From contig NZ_JACIVI010000005.1 of the NCBI RefSeq assembly GCF_014145335.1, positions 81,503-145,502 on the forward strand: a DNA stretch of 64,000 nt, written 5' to 3'. The translations under genes were made by a program, and so were the position numbers. The stretch comes from Aquariibacter albus (GTDB lineage Bacteria; Pseudomonadota; Gammaproteobacteria; Burkholderiales; Burkholderiaceae_C). The stretch's first letter is position 1; every line of letters starts with the position of its first letter. Below are positions 24,077 through 35,382 of the stretch, piece after piece. The notes beneath the pieces are model-generated. The model saw only the letters and a list, made by a program, of their open reading frames with translations, had not been told where the DNA came from and did not search any database.

Positions 24077-25287
24077 ATGACCGCCCCCCTGGCCCCTCCC
24101 TCCGCCCCCGTGGCCGATGCGGGGACCCACCGTGCCCGCCCCCTGCAGATCGCCGACGCGCTGGCCCAGCAACTTGCGCTGACGGTGGTCGAGCGCGACC
24201 AGCGCGGCGGCACGCCCAAGGCCGAGCGCGATGCGCTGCGGGCCAGCGGCCTGCTGACCCTGAGCATCCCGGTGCGCCTGGGCGGCTGGGGCGCGAGCTG
24301 GAGCGAGACGCTGGAGGTGGTCCGCCACCTGGCGCGGGTCGACAGCTCGATCGCCCACGTCTTCGGCTTCCACCACTTGATGCTGGCCACCGTGCGCCTG
24401 TTCGGCCAGCCGGCCCAGTGGGAGCCCTGGCTCGCGCAGACCGCACGCCACGCCTGGTTCTGGGGCAATGCCCTGAATCCTCTGGACGAGCGGACCGTGG
24501 CCAGCGCCCGCGGCGACTGGCTGGAGTTCAGCGGCCAGAAGAGCTTCTGCTCCGGGGCGCTGGACTCGGAGATGCTGATCGTCTCGGCCCATGCCGCGGC
24601 CGACAGCCGCCTGCTGGTGGCCGCGCTGCCGACCGGCCGGCAGGGCATCCACCTGTCGCCGGACTGGAACAACATCGGCCAGCGCCAGACCGACAGCGGC
24701 AGCGTGACCTTCGAGAAGGTCCGGGTCGAGCCGCACGAGCTGCTGAGCGACCCCGGCCCGCTCTCGACGCCCTACGCCTGCCTGCGGCCGCTGCTCGCCC
24801 AGCTGGTGCTGAGCCACATCTACCTCGGCATCGCCGAGGGTGCGTTCGCGGACGCGCGCCACTACACGCTGAACGAGGCCCGCCCCTGGCATCTGGCCGG
24901 GGTGGAGCGGGCCGCCGACGATCCCTATGTGCTCGGCCAGTACGGCAGCTTCTGGGTCGGCCTGGAAGGCGCACGCCTGCTGGGCGAGCGTGCGGCCGAA
25001 CGCTTCGACGCCGCCTGGGAGCGCGGCCCCACCCTCAGCGCGGCGGACCGTGCCACCTTGGCCGTGGCCGTGGCCACGGCCAAGGTGGCGGCCAGCGAAA
25101 CCGGGCTGGAGCTGTGCGGGCGCATGTTCGAGGTGGCCGGGGCGCGGGCGACCCACGGCGGCCTGCGCCTGGACCGCCATTGGCGCAACCTGCGCACCCA
25201 CACCCTGCACGATCCGGTGGCCTACAAGCTGCGGGAGCTGGGCGCCTGGGCGCTGCAGGACCATCCCCCCGTGCCGAGCTTCTATTC

Positions 25288-25291
<4 letters not shown>
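24077..25291 (+). CDS. ACAD-fold flavin-dependent monooxygenase (SfnC/DszC-like)
   Basis: 404-residue acyl-CoA-dehydrogenase-fold protein, more distant from the two SfnB copies. Seen: [38 protein letters not shown], the conserved [14 protein letters not shown], and the C-terminal [21 protein letters not shown]. The HVFGFHHL and [10 protein letters not shown] blocks are like those of DszC and SfnC, which oxygenate sulfur compounds with FMNH2. The stop overlaps the sfnR start (ATGA, 25288-25291). Which sulfur compound it uses is unknown. Confidence 0.85.
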
Positions 25292-26377
<1,086 letters not shown>

Positions 26378-26394
<17 letters not shown>

Positions 26395-26755
26395 GCCCGT
26401 CGCTCGCGGCCAGCCGCGCCTGCACGGCCGCCGGCAAGCCGGCGGGCACGGCGGCCGTCGGGCCGGCCGGATCGGCACGCAGCGCGTGCAGCAGCCGGTC
26501 CAGCGCGTCCGGCTGCGGCAGCACCGGGCCGAAGAAGCGCGGTCGGTCGCCCTGCAGCACGAGCAGGCTCGGGAAGGTCTCGATGTCGAGGTCGCCGAGG
26601 TGGTCGGCCTCGTCCTCGACGTCCAGCCAGTGGAAGCTCAGGCCGGGCGCGGACCGGCGGGCGGCAAAGCCGGGCTGGTAAGCCTCGCAGACGCGGCACC
26701 AGGCCGCGCAGAGACAGATGACGCGCCAGGCCGGCGCGGAGCCCTCGGGCCGCAC
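26378..26755 (-). CDS. thioredoxin-family protein
   Basis: 125-residue thioredoxin-fold protein with the redox motif C20-RV-C23 ([13 protein letters not shown]), the beta-strand [10 protein letters not shown] and the cis-proline region ETFPSLLV. No signal peptide, so probably cytoplasmic. The active-site dipeptide RV differs from the GP of ordinary thioredoxins. It may reduce disulfides linked to sulfur assimilation, but the gene order (ssb side, convergent to sfnR) does not prove that. Confidence 0.82.
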
Positions 26756-26767
26756 GACGACCCGGCC

Positions 26768-27286
26768 TCAGAAGGGGATGTCGTCTTCCAGGTCGTCGAA
26801 GCTGCTGGCGGCCGGCTTGGGCGCGGGGGCCGGGCGCGGCGCGGGCGCGCGGGCGGCCGGGGCGCGGGCCGGGCGGTCCTCGTCGCCGCCGCCATAGCCA
26901 CTGCCGCCGCCGCGGCTGTAGCCGCTCCCGCCGCCTTCGTCGCCGCCGCCTTCACGACCCCCGAGCAGCTGCATGGTCTCGCCGACGATCTCGGTGGTGT
27001 AGCGGTCGTTGCCGTCCTTGTCCTGCCACTTGCGGGTCTTGAGGCGGCCTTCGATGTAGACCGGGCGGCCCTTCTTCAGGTACTCACCGGCGATCTCGCC
27101 GAGCCGGTCGTAGAGCACGACCGAATGCCATTCGGTTTCCTCGACGCGCTCGCCGGACTGCTTGTCCTTCCAGTTGCGCGTGGTGGCGATGCGCAGGTTG
27201 GCCACGGCGGAACCGCTGGGCGTGTAGCGCACCTCGGGGTCGCGGCCGAGGTTGCCGAGGACGATGACTTTGTTGACGGAGGCCAT
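26768..27286 (-). CDS. ssb: single-stranded DNA-binding protein
   Basis: 172-residue SSB. The OB-fold (1-110) opens [25 protein letters not shown] and contains [22 protein letters not shown] and [22 protein letters not shown] Gly/Arg/Pro/Ala-rich linker leads to the acidic tail DDLEDDIPF that binds RecQ and other partners. The ATG at 27284-27286 is the canonical start. It lies 12 bases from the thioredoxin-like gene and is divergent from recQ, a known SSB partner. Confidence 0.96.
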   Translation of the reverse strand: MASVNKVIVLGNLGRDPEVRYTPSGSAVANLRIATTRNWKDKQSGERVEETEWHSVVLYDRLGEIAGEYLKKGRPVYIEGRLKTRKWQDKDGNDRYTTEIVGETMQLLGGREGGGDEGGGSGYSRGGGSGYGGGDEDRPARAPAARAPAPRPAPAPKPAASSFDDLEDDIPF

Positions 27287-27351
27287 GGCGCAGATCCAGC
27301 GAGCTTGAAAACGAAGCACCCGCGCAGTCGACAGGGACGGGGCGCGGGCGG

Positions 27352-29397
27352 ATGCTTGATGATAAGTCGGGCCGGTCGGCCGCCGCCCCCCGCAGGGGCG
27401 GCCCGGGCGGGGCGGCGGGCCGGCACGGTCCGCAAGGGACACTCGGGCCTTTCCCGCGTCCGCTGCCCGCCGTGCCCTCCCCTGCCGCCTCCGCCCCCTC
27501 CCTCGCTGCACCTGCCCTGGCGGCCATCCTGCACGAGGTCTTCGGCTACCCGGCCTTCCGCGGGCCGCAGGCGGAGATCGTGGCCCATGCCGCGGCCGGC
27601 GGCGACGGCCTGGTGCTCATGCCCACCGGCGGCGGCAAGAGCCTGTGCTACCAGATCCCGGCCATCGCCCGGCACCGCGCGGGCCTGGGCGTGACGATCG
27701 TGGTGAGCCCGCTGATCGCGCTGATGCACGACCAGGTGGGCGCGCTGGACGAGGCCGGCGTGCCGGCCGCCTTCCTGAACTCCACCCTGGACGGCGCCGA
27801 GGCCGCACGCATCGAGCGGGCCATGCTGGCCGGCGAGCTGGTGCTGGTCTACGTGGCGCCGGAGCGCCTCTCGACGCCGCGCATGCAGGCCCAGCTCGAC
27901 GCGATGGCCGCGGCCGGGCGCCTGTCGCTGTTCGCGATCGACGAGGCGCACTGCGTGAGCCAGTGGGGCCACGACTTCCGCGAGGACTACCTGGCCCTGT
28001 CGATGCTGGCCGAGCGCCATCCCGGCGTGCCGCGGCTGGCGCTCACCGCCACGGCCGACGCCCACACCCGGGCCGACATCCTGGAACGCCTGGCGCTGCA
28101 GGACGCCCGGGTCTTCCTGAGCAGCTTCGACCGGCCGAACATCGCCTACCGCGTGGTCGAGAAGGACGAGCCGCGCCGGCAGCTGCTGGCCTGGCTGCGC
28201 GCCGAGCACGAGGGCGAGGCCGGCATCGTCTACTGCCAGAGCCGCAAGAAGGTGGAGGACACCGCGGCCTGGCTCAGCGCCGAGGGCATCCCCGCCCTGC
28301 CCTACCACGCCGGCCTGGACGCCGGCCTGCGCCAGCGCCACCAGGACCGCTTCCTGCGCGAGGAGGGCCTGGTGATGGTGGCGACCGTGGCCTTCGGCAT
28401 GGGCATCGACAAGCCGGACGTGCGCTTCGTCGCCCACCTGGACCTGCCCAAGAACATCGAAGCCTATTACCAGGAGACCGGCCGCGGCGGCCGCGACGGC
28501 GAGCCGGCCGAAGCCTGGATGGCCTACGGCCTGGCCGATGTGGTGCAGCAGCGCCGCATGATCGACGAAGGCCCGGCCGACGAGACCTTCAAGCGCCTGC
28601 AGCGCGACAAGCTGGACGCCCTGCTGGCCCTGGCCGAGGCCACCGACTGCCGCCGCGTGCGCCTGCTGCGCTATTTCGACGAAGGCAGCACGCCCTGCCA
28701 GCCCGGGCTGCAGCAGCTCTGCGACAACTGCCGCCAGCCGCCCGCCACCTGGGACGGCACGGAGGCCGCGCGCAAGCTGCTCAGCACCCTGCTGCGCATC
28801 CAGCAGCATGCGCGCGACACCGGCCGCGGCGCCCGCGCCTACGGCGCCGGGCATGTGATCGACATCCTGCGCGGCAAGCGCAGCGACAAGGTCGCCCAGA
28901 CCGGCCACGAGCAGCTCAGCACCTGGGCCATCGGCGCCGACCTGGCCGAGACCCAGTGGCGCAGCGTGCTGCGCCAGCTCATCGCCCTGGGCCATGTCCT
29001 GGTCGAGGGCGAGTACCAGACCCTGGCCCCCAGCGAAAGCGCCCGCGCCGTGCTGCGCGGCGAGGTGGCCCTGCACCTGCGCCAGGCCGCCGAAGCCGTG
29101 CGCGGCCGGCCCAAGGCCGGCGGCGGCGGCGCCCGCCGCACCGCCCTGCCCCCTGTCGACCTGGACGCCGCCGGCCGCGAGCGCCTGGCGGCCCTGAAGG
29201 CCTGGCGCGGCGAGGTGGCCCGCGAGCACAACCTGCCGGCCTACATCGTCTTCAACGACGCCACCCTGCTCGACATGGCCCGCCGCGCGCCGGCCACCCT
29301 GGACGAGCTGGCCGAGGTGCACGGCGTCGGCGCCAAGAAGCTGGAAGCCTACGGCCGCGAGCTGATCCGCGTGCTGGACGCGGCGGCGGGCGGCTGA
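27352..29397 (+). CDS. recQ: ATP-dependent DNA helicase RecQ
   Basis: 3'-5' helicase of recombination repair, up to 681 residues. Seen: Walker A region [15 protein letters not shown], ATPase box [28 protein letters not shown], motif VI region [18 protein letters not shown], zinc cysteines [10 protein letters not shown]...TPCQ..LCDNC, and a C-terminal HRDC domain ([29 protein letters not shown]). The first 40 codons from the ATG at 27352 are Pro/Gly-rich and unconserved. A GTG at 27472 would give the usual short lead before [13 protein letters not shown] and may be the true start. Confidence 0.93.
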   Translation: MLDDKSGRSAAAPRRGGPGGAAGRHGPQGTLGPFPRPLPAVPSPAASAPSLAAPALAAILHEVFGYPAFRGPQAEIVAHAAAGGDGLVLMPTGGGKSLCYQIPAIARHRAGLGVTIVVSPLIALMHDQVGALDEAGVPAAFLNSTLDGAEAARIERAMLAGELVLVYVAPERLSTPRMQAQLDAMAAAGRLSLFAIDEAHCVSQWGHDFREDYLALSMLAERHPGVPRLALTATADAHTRADILERLALQDARVFLSSFDRPNIAYRVVEKDEPRRQLLAWLRAEHEGEAGIVYCQSRKKVEDTAAWLSAEGIPALPYHAGLDAGLRQRHQDRFLREEGLVMVATVAFGMGIDKPDVRFVAHLDLPKNIEAYYQETGRGGRDGEPAEAWMAYGLADVVQQRRMIDEGPADETFKRLQRDKLDALLALAEATDCRRVRLLRYFDEGSTPCQPGLQQLCDNCRQPPATWDGTEAARKLLSTLLRIQQHARDTGRGARAYGAGHVIDILRGKRSDKVAQTGHEQLSTWAIGADLAETQWRSVLRQLIALGHVLVEGEYQTLAPSESARAVLRGEVALHLRQAAEAVRGRPKAGGGGARRTALPPVDLDAAGRERLAALKAWRGEVAREHNLPAYIVFNDATLLDMARRAPATLDELAEVHGVGAKKLEAYGRELIRVLDAAAGG

Positions 29398-29418
29398 GGC
29401 CGCAGCCACCGCGGGGGC

Positions 29419-32400
29419 TCAGCGCGCCGGCAGCCAGAGCTCGAACACCCCGGCCGTGCCACCGGGCAGGGTCACGGTGCGCAGGGCCGGCCGGCCGAGG
29501 CCTCGGGCCAGGGCGGCCCGGACCGTTTCGGCCTGCTCGATGTCGCCCCCGCTGGGCAGGATCAGGGTGGGCTCGCGCCAGGCGATGCGTGCATCCAGCA
29601 CCAGGGTCTGCACGCCGGGCAGCCAAAGGGACGGCCTCTCGGCCCCGGGGGCCGCTGCCGCGTCTGCGGCCAGGGCCAGCCGCAGGGCCTCGGCCTGCCG
29701 CCGGCCAGCCTCGTCGGCCACCTGCAGGTAGACCGTGGCCTCGGGCCCGCCCGGCAGCCGGGGGCTCGGGGCCACCGGCTGCGGCTGCGCGCGACCCTGG
29801 GCATAGGCGACATTCGGCTCGCCCGCCCAGCCCCTCAGCGGCGGGCGGGTGAAGGGCCAGTCCAGGGTGCGGCACAGGGCATGGCCGCCGCCGACCTGCA
29901 GGGTGTCGCGCCAGGCCTGGCGGCAGGCGGCGACCGCCGGGTCGACGGGCGCCGCGCACAGGGCGCGGATGCGGGCCTGCAGGCGCGCAGCCTCCGGTCG
30001 CGGCAGCTCGCCGGCGGTCGCCGCATCCCAAAGCTGTACGAAGCCCTGGGCCGCTTCGGCATCCAGCTGGCAGCTCGGGGCCGCATGCAGCAGCCGGTGG
30101 TTCTCGGCCAGCCGATCGAGCAGCTGCTGCTCGGCCGCCGTGGGCCCGGCGGGCCGGGCGGCCGGGGGCGGGGCCGACGGGGTGAGCCAGCCGATCAGGC
30201 CCGTCAGCAGGCCGGCTCCGAGCACGCCGCCCGCGGCCAGCCGGGCCGAGGCCCGCCAGGGCGACGGGCCACCCGGGGTCGCGGCTTCGGGGGCAGCCGG
30301 CACCGGCGGCACCGGGAAGGCGATCGGCGTGCTGGGCGGGGCCGGGCGCTCCAGGCGCCCGTCCAGCGGCGGGGGATCGGCCAGCGGCGGGACCGGTTGC
30401 GCCCAGCCCGGCACGGCAGCCAGCCAGTCCGGGCGAAGGGCCTGTGCGAGGTCCAGACCCAGGCGCTGGTAGGCCTCCCACTGGGCTTCGGCGAAGAACT
30501 GGTCGCCGGTGGTCTCCTGGGGGAAGCTGGGGTTCTCGCTGGCATAGCCGAGCAGGGCCAGGTCCAGGCCCGGATGCAGGGCCGGCTTCAGCACGAGCAG
30601 GGTGCCGACCTTCTTCGGTCCGGCCTGGCTGCTGCCGTAGACGATGCGGGCCATCAGCAGGCCGCGCTCGGTGCCGCGGTCGGCCAGCTCACGGGGTGAC
30701 AGCAGCTCCAGCGCGCTGTCGGCCGGCAGCCCGGCGAGGGCACGACGGGCCTGGGCCCGGTCGTAGAAGGCGATGTCGGCATCGAAGTCGATGCGCGCCT
30801 TGCGGACCATGTTCTGCAGGTCCTCGTAGGCATAGCGTGGATCGGCCCCGGCATCGACCAGCACGATCACGTCGAGCTGCCGCTTCAGCAGCGGGTAGAC
30901 GCCGGTGTTCTCGAAGTGGCCGCCGTCGCTCAGGTACCAGCGCAAGCCCGAGGGCCCGTGGAAGCTGGCGAGGGCCTCCTGCAGGAGAAGCCGCCACTTC
31001 GGGAAACGGCCCCCGGCACGGGGCGGGGTCCCGGCGGACACGGCCCCCGGCGGCGGGCGGCGCCACACCCCGAGCCGCGCCCCCAACAGGAAGAGCAGCA
31101 GGGCCCAACCGCGGCTGGTTAGCGCGCCGGCACCGGGCGCAGCGGCGGCCCCGGAGATGGCCACCCAGTGGCCGAGGGTGTCGGCCTCGGGGCAGAGGGT
31201 TTCGCCCTGCAGCTCGCGCAGCGGCCAGGCGATGGGGGGCTCGGCGCCCAGTTCGTGATGGAGCGCACTGACGCTGAACATCAGGCCCTTGCGGTCGGCA
31301 TTCCAGCGCTTGTCGTCGACGGTCTGGTTCAGGCAGGTGTTGACGAGATGGATCGGCAGCCCGGGCGGGCGGCGGCCGCTGACCAGCCAGCCGTCGTCCC
31401 CGGCCAGCACCTGATCGACCGGCGCCACCTGCTCGCCCAGCAGCGAGCCCAGGCAGGTCGAGGCCGGGGTGTGCTGCGGCTGCGCGGCAGCGTCGGCTCC
31501 GGGCGCCTGCTGCGCCTCGGCCCAGGCGGTGTCGAAGCGCCGCGGGTTGCCGACCGCCAGGAAGGCCCGCACCAGGCGGTCGCGGTAGAAGGCGTGCAGG
31601 GAGATGGCGTTCGGCGTGTCCTCATGCCCTGCGGTGATGCCCACCCACAGCCAGGCGGTCGCGGCCACCGCCAGGCAGCGCAGCACCGCGGTCTCGTCCG
31701 CGTCCAGGCCCGGCCCGGACAGCCAGGGCAGCGCAGGCCCGGCCTCGATCCAGGCCTGCAGGGCCGTCATCCACAGCAGCAGCAGCAGGGCGCCGGCCAG
31801 CAGGCCGACGACGTTGAGCAGGCGGCGGCCGAAGGCCGGGCTGGCCGGGTCCTTGTCCTGGCGCTTGGCCAGCCAGGAGGCGGCCGTGCGCAGCACCAGC
31901 AACAGGCCTCCGGCGCCGGCGCCGCTCCACAACCAGTCGGGGTCGGCACGCAGGGCCTGCATCAGCTCCCAGGCGCCACGCTCCAGTGCGCCCAGGGCCA
32001 GCAGGACCAGCGCCGTGAGCGTGGCGCGGCTCATCCAGAGGGTCAGGCGGTCGCGCATCTGCGCAAGCTGCAGGGCCGGCACGCGGCCGGTGGCCCGGGC
32101 CGCTTGCGCAAGCAACCACTGCACGCGCGCCGAGGCGAGGGTCAGCACCAGCCCGAGGTAGGCGAAGGTGGCCAAGCCCAGGCGTTCGGCCAGCGCCGGC
32201 GTGGCACTGCTCCAGCCCCGCCAGGCGAAGAAGGCCGCGGCCAGGGTGAGGCCCAGCAGCGGCGCGAACAGCAGCAGCAGGGCGATGCCGGGCTGCCTGG
32301 GGCGCCCGGGGCGCAGCTGCCAGAAGCTGGCGTAGAGGCTGATGATCACCGGCAGCACCAGCAGCGCGGCCATCAGCCAGTAGGGCGAGCCCATGCCGGC

Positions 32401-32994
32401 CAAGGCTGGCGGATCGGCCCGGGGACTGGCATGGCGCAGCAGCACCATGGGCATCAGCAGCAGGCTGCCGGCGGCCAGGATGAGCGCGCCGACCTCCAGC
32501 TGGATGGCCACCCAGGCCCGCAGCACATGGGCGATGACCACGGCGAAATCGTGCGAGCCACCGGGGCTCAGGTAGCGGCCGTTGGCCCGCAGCCAGGCCA
32601 TCAGCACCGAATCGCCGCGCTTGAGGGCCTGCTCGGCCTGGGGCCAGCCCAGCGCCTGGATCAACCGCATCAGCATCGCACCGATGTAGCCGCCGCCGGA
32701 GACGGTGGACAGGTAGTCGAAGCGCCGCAGCAGGCCCTGGCCGGCCAGGCCGCGCAGCACGCCCAGCGCGAAGGTCGCGCTGCGGATGCCGCCGCCGGAC
32801 AGGGCCAGGCCGACGCGCGGCTGCCGCTGCAGCACGGCCGCCTGCGCAGCGTCTGCGCCCTCGGCCGCGCGCCGCTGCTCGAACAAGGTCAGGGCCTCGG
32901 GGTCGACGGCACAACGCCGCCGGCACAGGGCCTCGTCCTCCCGCCTGCGCCAGTCGTCTGCGGGCTGCACTGCGCCCGGGTCGATTGCATCCAT
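29419..32994 (-). CDS. very large membrane-embedded patatin-like phospholipase
   Basis: 1191-residue protein unlike ordinary patatins (300-400 residues). The N-terminal half of the patatin fold has oxyanion motif SGGGIRSATFALGVL (66-80) and nucleophile region STVSGGGYIG (S99). Some 300 residues with many hydrophobic segments (about 150-460) are then inserted before the second half, which carries the catalytic aspartate D690 in DGGHFENTG. After a Pro-rich linker and a last membrane segment (about 905-930) comes a soluble C-terminal domain. Hydrolase activity on lipids is likely from the dyad; topology and biological role are unknown. It stands alone, convergent with recQ. Confidence 0.82.
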   Translation of the reverse strand: MDAIDPGAVQPADDWRRREDEALCRRRCAVDPEALTLFEQRRAAEGADAAQAAVLQRQPRVGLALSGGGIRSATFALGVLRGLAGQGLLRRFDYLSTVSGGGYIGAMLMRLIQALGWPQAEQALKRGDSVLMAWLRANGRYLSPGGSHDFAVVIAHVLRAWVAIQLEVGALILAAGSLLLMPMVLLRHASPRADPPALAGMGSPYWLMAALLVLPVIISLYASFWQLRPGRPRQPGIALLLLFAPLLGLTLAAAFFAWRGWSSATPALAERLGLATFAYLGLVLTLASARVQWLLAQAARATGRVPALQLAQMRDRLTLWMSRATLTALVLLALGALERGAWELMQALRADPDWLWSGAGAGGLLLVLRTAASWLAKRQDKDPASPAFGRRLLNVVGLLAGALLLLLWMTALQAWIEAGPALPWLSGPGLDADETAVLRCLAVAATAWLWVGITAGHEDTPNAISLHAFYRDRLVRAFLAVGNPRRFDTAWAEAQQAPGADAAAQPQHTPASTCLGSLLGEQVAPVDQVLAGDDGWLVSGRRPPGLPIHLVNTCLNQTVDDKRWNADRKGLMFSVSALHHELGAEPPIAWPLRELQGETLCPEADTLGHWVAISGAAAAPGAGALTSRGWALLLFLLGARLGVWRRPPPGAVSAGTPPRAGGRFPKWRLLLQEALASFHGPSGLRWYLSDGGHFENTGVYPLLKRQLDVIVLVDAGADPRYAYEDLQNMVRKARIDFDADIAFYDRAQARRALAGLPADSALELLSPRELADRGTERGLLMARIVYGSSQAGPKKVGTLLVLKPALHPGLDLALLGYASENPSFPQETTGDQFFAEAQWEAYQRLGLDLAQALRPDWLAAVPGWAQPVPPLADPPPLDGRLERPAPPSTPIAFPVPPVPAAPEAATPGGPSPWRASARLAAGGVLGAGLLTGLIGWLTPSAPPPAARPAGPTAAEQQLLDRLAENHRLLHAAPSCQLDAEAAQGFVQLWDAATAGELPRPEAARLQARIRALCAAPVDPAVAACRQAWRDTLQVGGGHALCRTLDWPFTRPPLRGWAGEPNVAYAQGRAQPQPVAPSPRLPGGPEATVYLQVADEAGRRQAEALRLALAADAAAAPGAERPSLWLPGVQTLVLDARIAWREPTLILPSGGDIEQAETVRAALARGLGRPALRTVTLPGGTAGVFELWLPAR

Positions 32995-33079
32995 CGCACG
33001 CCTCCCTTCGCCGCCATCGGCCGGGCCAATCTAGGCCGATGGCCCGCGGCCGGCGAGACGCCCGGATGGGCGAGCCGGC

Positions 33080-33829
33080 TCAGCGCTCGGCGGCGCCCTC
33101 GGCCTTGAGCTCGGCCAGCAAGCGGGGCATGTTGACCCGGGCATGGCGGGCATCGACGGGCTCGATCAGGCCTTCGCGGCGCAGGGCCGAGACGAGGCGG
33201 CTGGCGGTCTCCACCGTCATGTCCAGCATGGTGCCCATGGCCTGCCGGGTCGGCATCCAGACGCGGGCCCCCGCGTCGCCGAATTCGCTGAGCTTGAGCA
33301 GCAGCCGCAGCATGCGGTGGCGGGCCGGGCCGCTGCCGAGCTCGGTCAGCCACTCGTCGGCATCGTCGAGTGCGCGTTGCCAGCGCTTCATCAGGTCGCG
33401 GGTCAGGTCGGGGTGGTGCAGCTGCAGTTCGCCGATCAGCGCCTGCGGGATGCCGCAGAGCTCGACCTCGGTGCAGGCCACCGCGTCGGCCGCATAGCGC
33501 TGACCGAGCAGCACCTCCAGGCCGATCAGGTCGCTGGGGCCGGCGAGCCGCACGATGCGGCACTCGCCGCGGTCGCTGTGGCGCTCGAAGCGCAGCACGC
33601 CACGGCGCAGGGTGTAGAGCACGTGGCCGGCCTCGTGCGCCCCGTAGAGGCGCTCGCCCGGCTGCAGGCGGCGGTCGCTGATGCGGTGATGGATGCGGAC
33701 GAGATCCGCCTCGCTCAGCACGCCGAACAGCGCGGTCTGCCGCACGCCGCAGTTCAGGCAGGCCTGGGCCTGGGCGCTGTAGGGCGCAGGCTCCGGACGC
33801 AGGGGGATGACGTTGGCGGCAGACGGCAT
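33080..33829 (-). CDS. Crp/Fnr-family transcriptional regulator
   Basis: 249-residue regulator. It has an N-terminal cysteine pair (C24 and C27 in ACLNCGVRQ), a cyclic-nucleotide-like beta-roll (LQPGERLYGAHEAGHVLYTLRRGVLRF), a dimerisation helix and a winged helix-turn-helix (MPTRQAMGTMLDMTVETASRLVSALRREGLI) with the E-xx-SR recognition pattern of FNR. The third N-terminal cysteine of FNR is replaced by alanine, so a standard [4Fe-4S] cluster is doubtful. The adjacent cytochrome c operon on the same strand suggests a redox or oxygen role. The ATG at 33829 (MPSAANVIPL) is chosen; the frame stays open far upstream. Confidence 0.88.
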   Translation of the reverse strand: MPSAANVIPLRPEPAPYSAQAQACLNCGVRQTALFGVLSEADLVRIHHRISDRRLQPGERLYGAHEAGHVLYTLRRGVLRFERHSDRGECRIVRLAGPSDLIGLEVLLGQRYAADAVACTEVELCGIPQALIGELQLHHPDLTRDLMKRWQRALDDADEWLTELGSGPARHRMLRLLLKLSEFGDAGARVWMPTRQAMGTMLDMTVETASRLVSALRREGLIEPVDARHARVNMPRLLAELKAEGAAER

Positions 33830-33921
33830 GGGAGGACGGGCGGCGGCGGAAGGCCGCCGCTGGGCGGCAAGTGTCCGGCAAAGCCGGCCCCGTGGCGCGG
33901 CCCGGCCCGGGGCGGGCCGGA

Positions 33922-35382
33922 TCAATCGGCCCGGCGCTCGCGCAGCTGGCGCAGCGCGAAGGCACTGGGCGGCGGCAAGCCGGGCGGGCCCCAGCGCGTG
34001 CGCAGGTGGGCGATCAGGGCCAGCAGCTCGGCATCGCTGAGGACCGGATCGAAGGGCGGCATGCCGAAGGGCTGCGGATGGCCGGCCGTCGCCGGGCCGA
34101 AGCCGCCCTCCAGCACGACCCGCAGCAGATTGGCCGGCGAGGCCTGGCCGATCATCCGGCTGCCCGCCAGCGGCGGCACGGCGGGCACACCCTCCGCGCC
34201 CAGCACGCCCTCGCCCTGCGCGCCATGGCAGGCCGCACAGTGCTGGGCGTAGAGGCGCGGGCCGGTGGCCAGCGCAGCCAGGGCCTCCTCGGACGGCCGC
34301 GGGGCGGCCTGGCCGGTCGCGGCGGGATCGGCCGCCGCCGCCAGCCGCCCGGGCGGATCGGCCGGCGGGCCCGCCACCGCAGCAGCGGCGGGCGGCGCCA
34401 GGCGCTGCAGGTAGAGCGCCATCGCGCGCAGGTCCGGGGCACTCAGGTGCTGGGTGCTGCCGAGCACGACCTGCGCCATCGGCCCCTGGGCCAGGCCGCG
34501 CGGCGCATGGCCGTCGCGCAGCAGCGCAACGATCTCGTCGAGCGGCCAGTCGCCGACCCCCGCCTCGGCGTTGTCGTGCAGCGAGGGCGCAAACCAGTCG
34601 CGGGCCGGCATCGGGCCGCCCCCGCGCCGGTCGGTCGGGCCCCCCAGGGCATTGCGCTCGACATGGCAGGCCTGGCAGTGGGCCGGGCCCCGCACCAGGT
34701 AGGCCCCGCGGGCCCATTCGGCGGCCAGGGCCTCGGTCCACGGCGGATCGCCGGGGCGCGGCGGGGGCGGGGCAGCCGGGGCCTCGGGCGGGCGGCGGTA
34801 GAGCGCGCGCCAGACCGCCAGCGCCAGCGGCTGGCGCAGCAGGGTCGGCAGGCTGCCGCCGGCCCGCGGCTGGACGACCGGCGCCTGGGCCTGCAGGTGG
34901 GCGTGCAGCGCCCGGACATCGGCCGGATCGAGCAGGGCGAAGGCGTCCGTCGGGCAGACCGGGTGAATCAGGCCGCCGTCGGGCCGGCGGCCATGGCGCA
35001 GCGCACGGCCGAGATCCTCGGCCGTCCAGCCGCCGAGGCCGGTGGCCGGATCGGGCGTCAGATTGGCCGCGGGAAGGCTGCCGAAGGGCGTGGCCACGGG
35101 CTTGCCGCCGGCCAGCGGCGGCCCGCCGGGCGCGGTGTGGCAGCCGGCGCAGTGGCCGACCCGGGCCAGGTAGGCCCCGCGGGCCTGCGGCTCGGCCGGC
35201 AGGCCGGCCGCGGCGGCGGCGGGCTGGGGCGGCGCAGCATCCAGCCAGGCCAGCGGACGCAGCTCCCAGCCGATGCGGGCCAGGACGAGCAGGGCCAGGC
35301 CGGCCAGCGCGAGGGCCAGGCCGCGACGCCAGCGACGCTCGCTCCCGCCCGCGCGCAGTCCGGCGAGATCCGGGGCGCTCAT
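33922..35382 (-). CDS. membrane-anchored trihaem cytochrome c
   Basis: 486 residues with an uncleaved-looking N-terminal membrane anchor (RRGLALALAGLALLVLARIGWEL) and three CxxCH haem sites at C78-H82 (CAGCH), C236-H240 (CQACH) and C382-H386 (CAACH). The three-domain layout is that of cytochrome c subunits of membrane-bound alcohol, gluconate or aldehyde dehydrogenases. No catalytic dehydrogenase gene is next to it. It overlaps the dihaem cytochrome gene by four bases (ATGA at 35379-35382), so both are made together. Periplasmic electron transfer to a terminal oxidase is likely; the donor is unknown. Confidence 0.88.
   Translation of the reverse strand: MSAPDLAGLRAGGSERRWRRGLALALAGLALLVLARIGWELRPLAWLDAAPPQPAAAAAGLPAEPQARGAYLARVGHCAGCHTAPGGPPLAGGKPVATPFGSLPAANLTPDPATGLGGWTAEDLGRALRHGRRPDGGLIHPVCPTDAFALLDPADVRALHAHLQAQAPVVQPRAGGSLPTLLRQPLALAVWRALYRRPPEAPAAPPPPRPGDPPWTEALAAEWARGAYLVRGPAHCQACHVERNALGGPTDRRGGGPMPARDWFAPSLHDNAEAGVGDWPLDEIVALLRDGHAPRGLAQGPMAQVVLGSTQHLSAPDLRAMALYLQRLAPPAAAAVAGPPADPPGRLAAAADPAATGQAAPRPSEEALAALATGPRLYAQHCAACHGAQGEGVLGAEGVPAVPPLAGSRMIGQASPANLLRVVLEGGFGPATAGHPQPFGMPPFDPVLSDAELLALIAHLRTRWGPPGLPPPSAFALRQLRERRAD

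Noticed and set aside
22274-25264. 996-codon minus-strand open frame
   Set aside because: Fully antisense to sfnB and the ACAD-fold gene, which have clear family motifs; its product has none.
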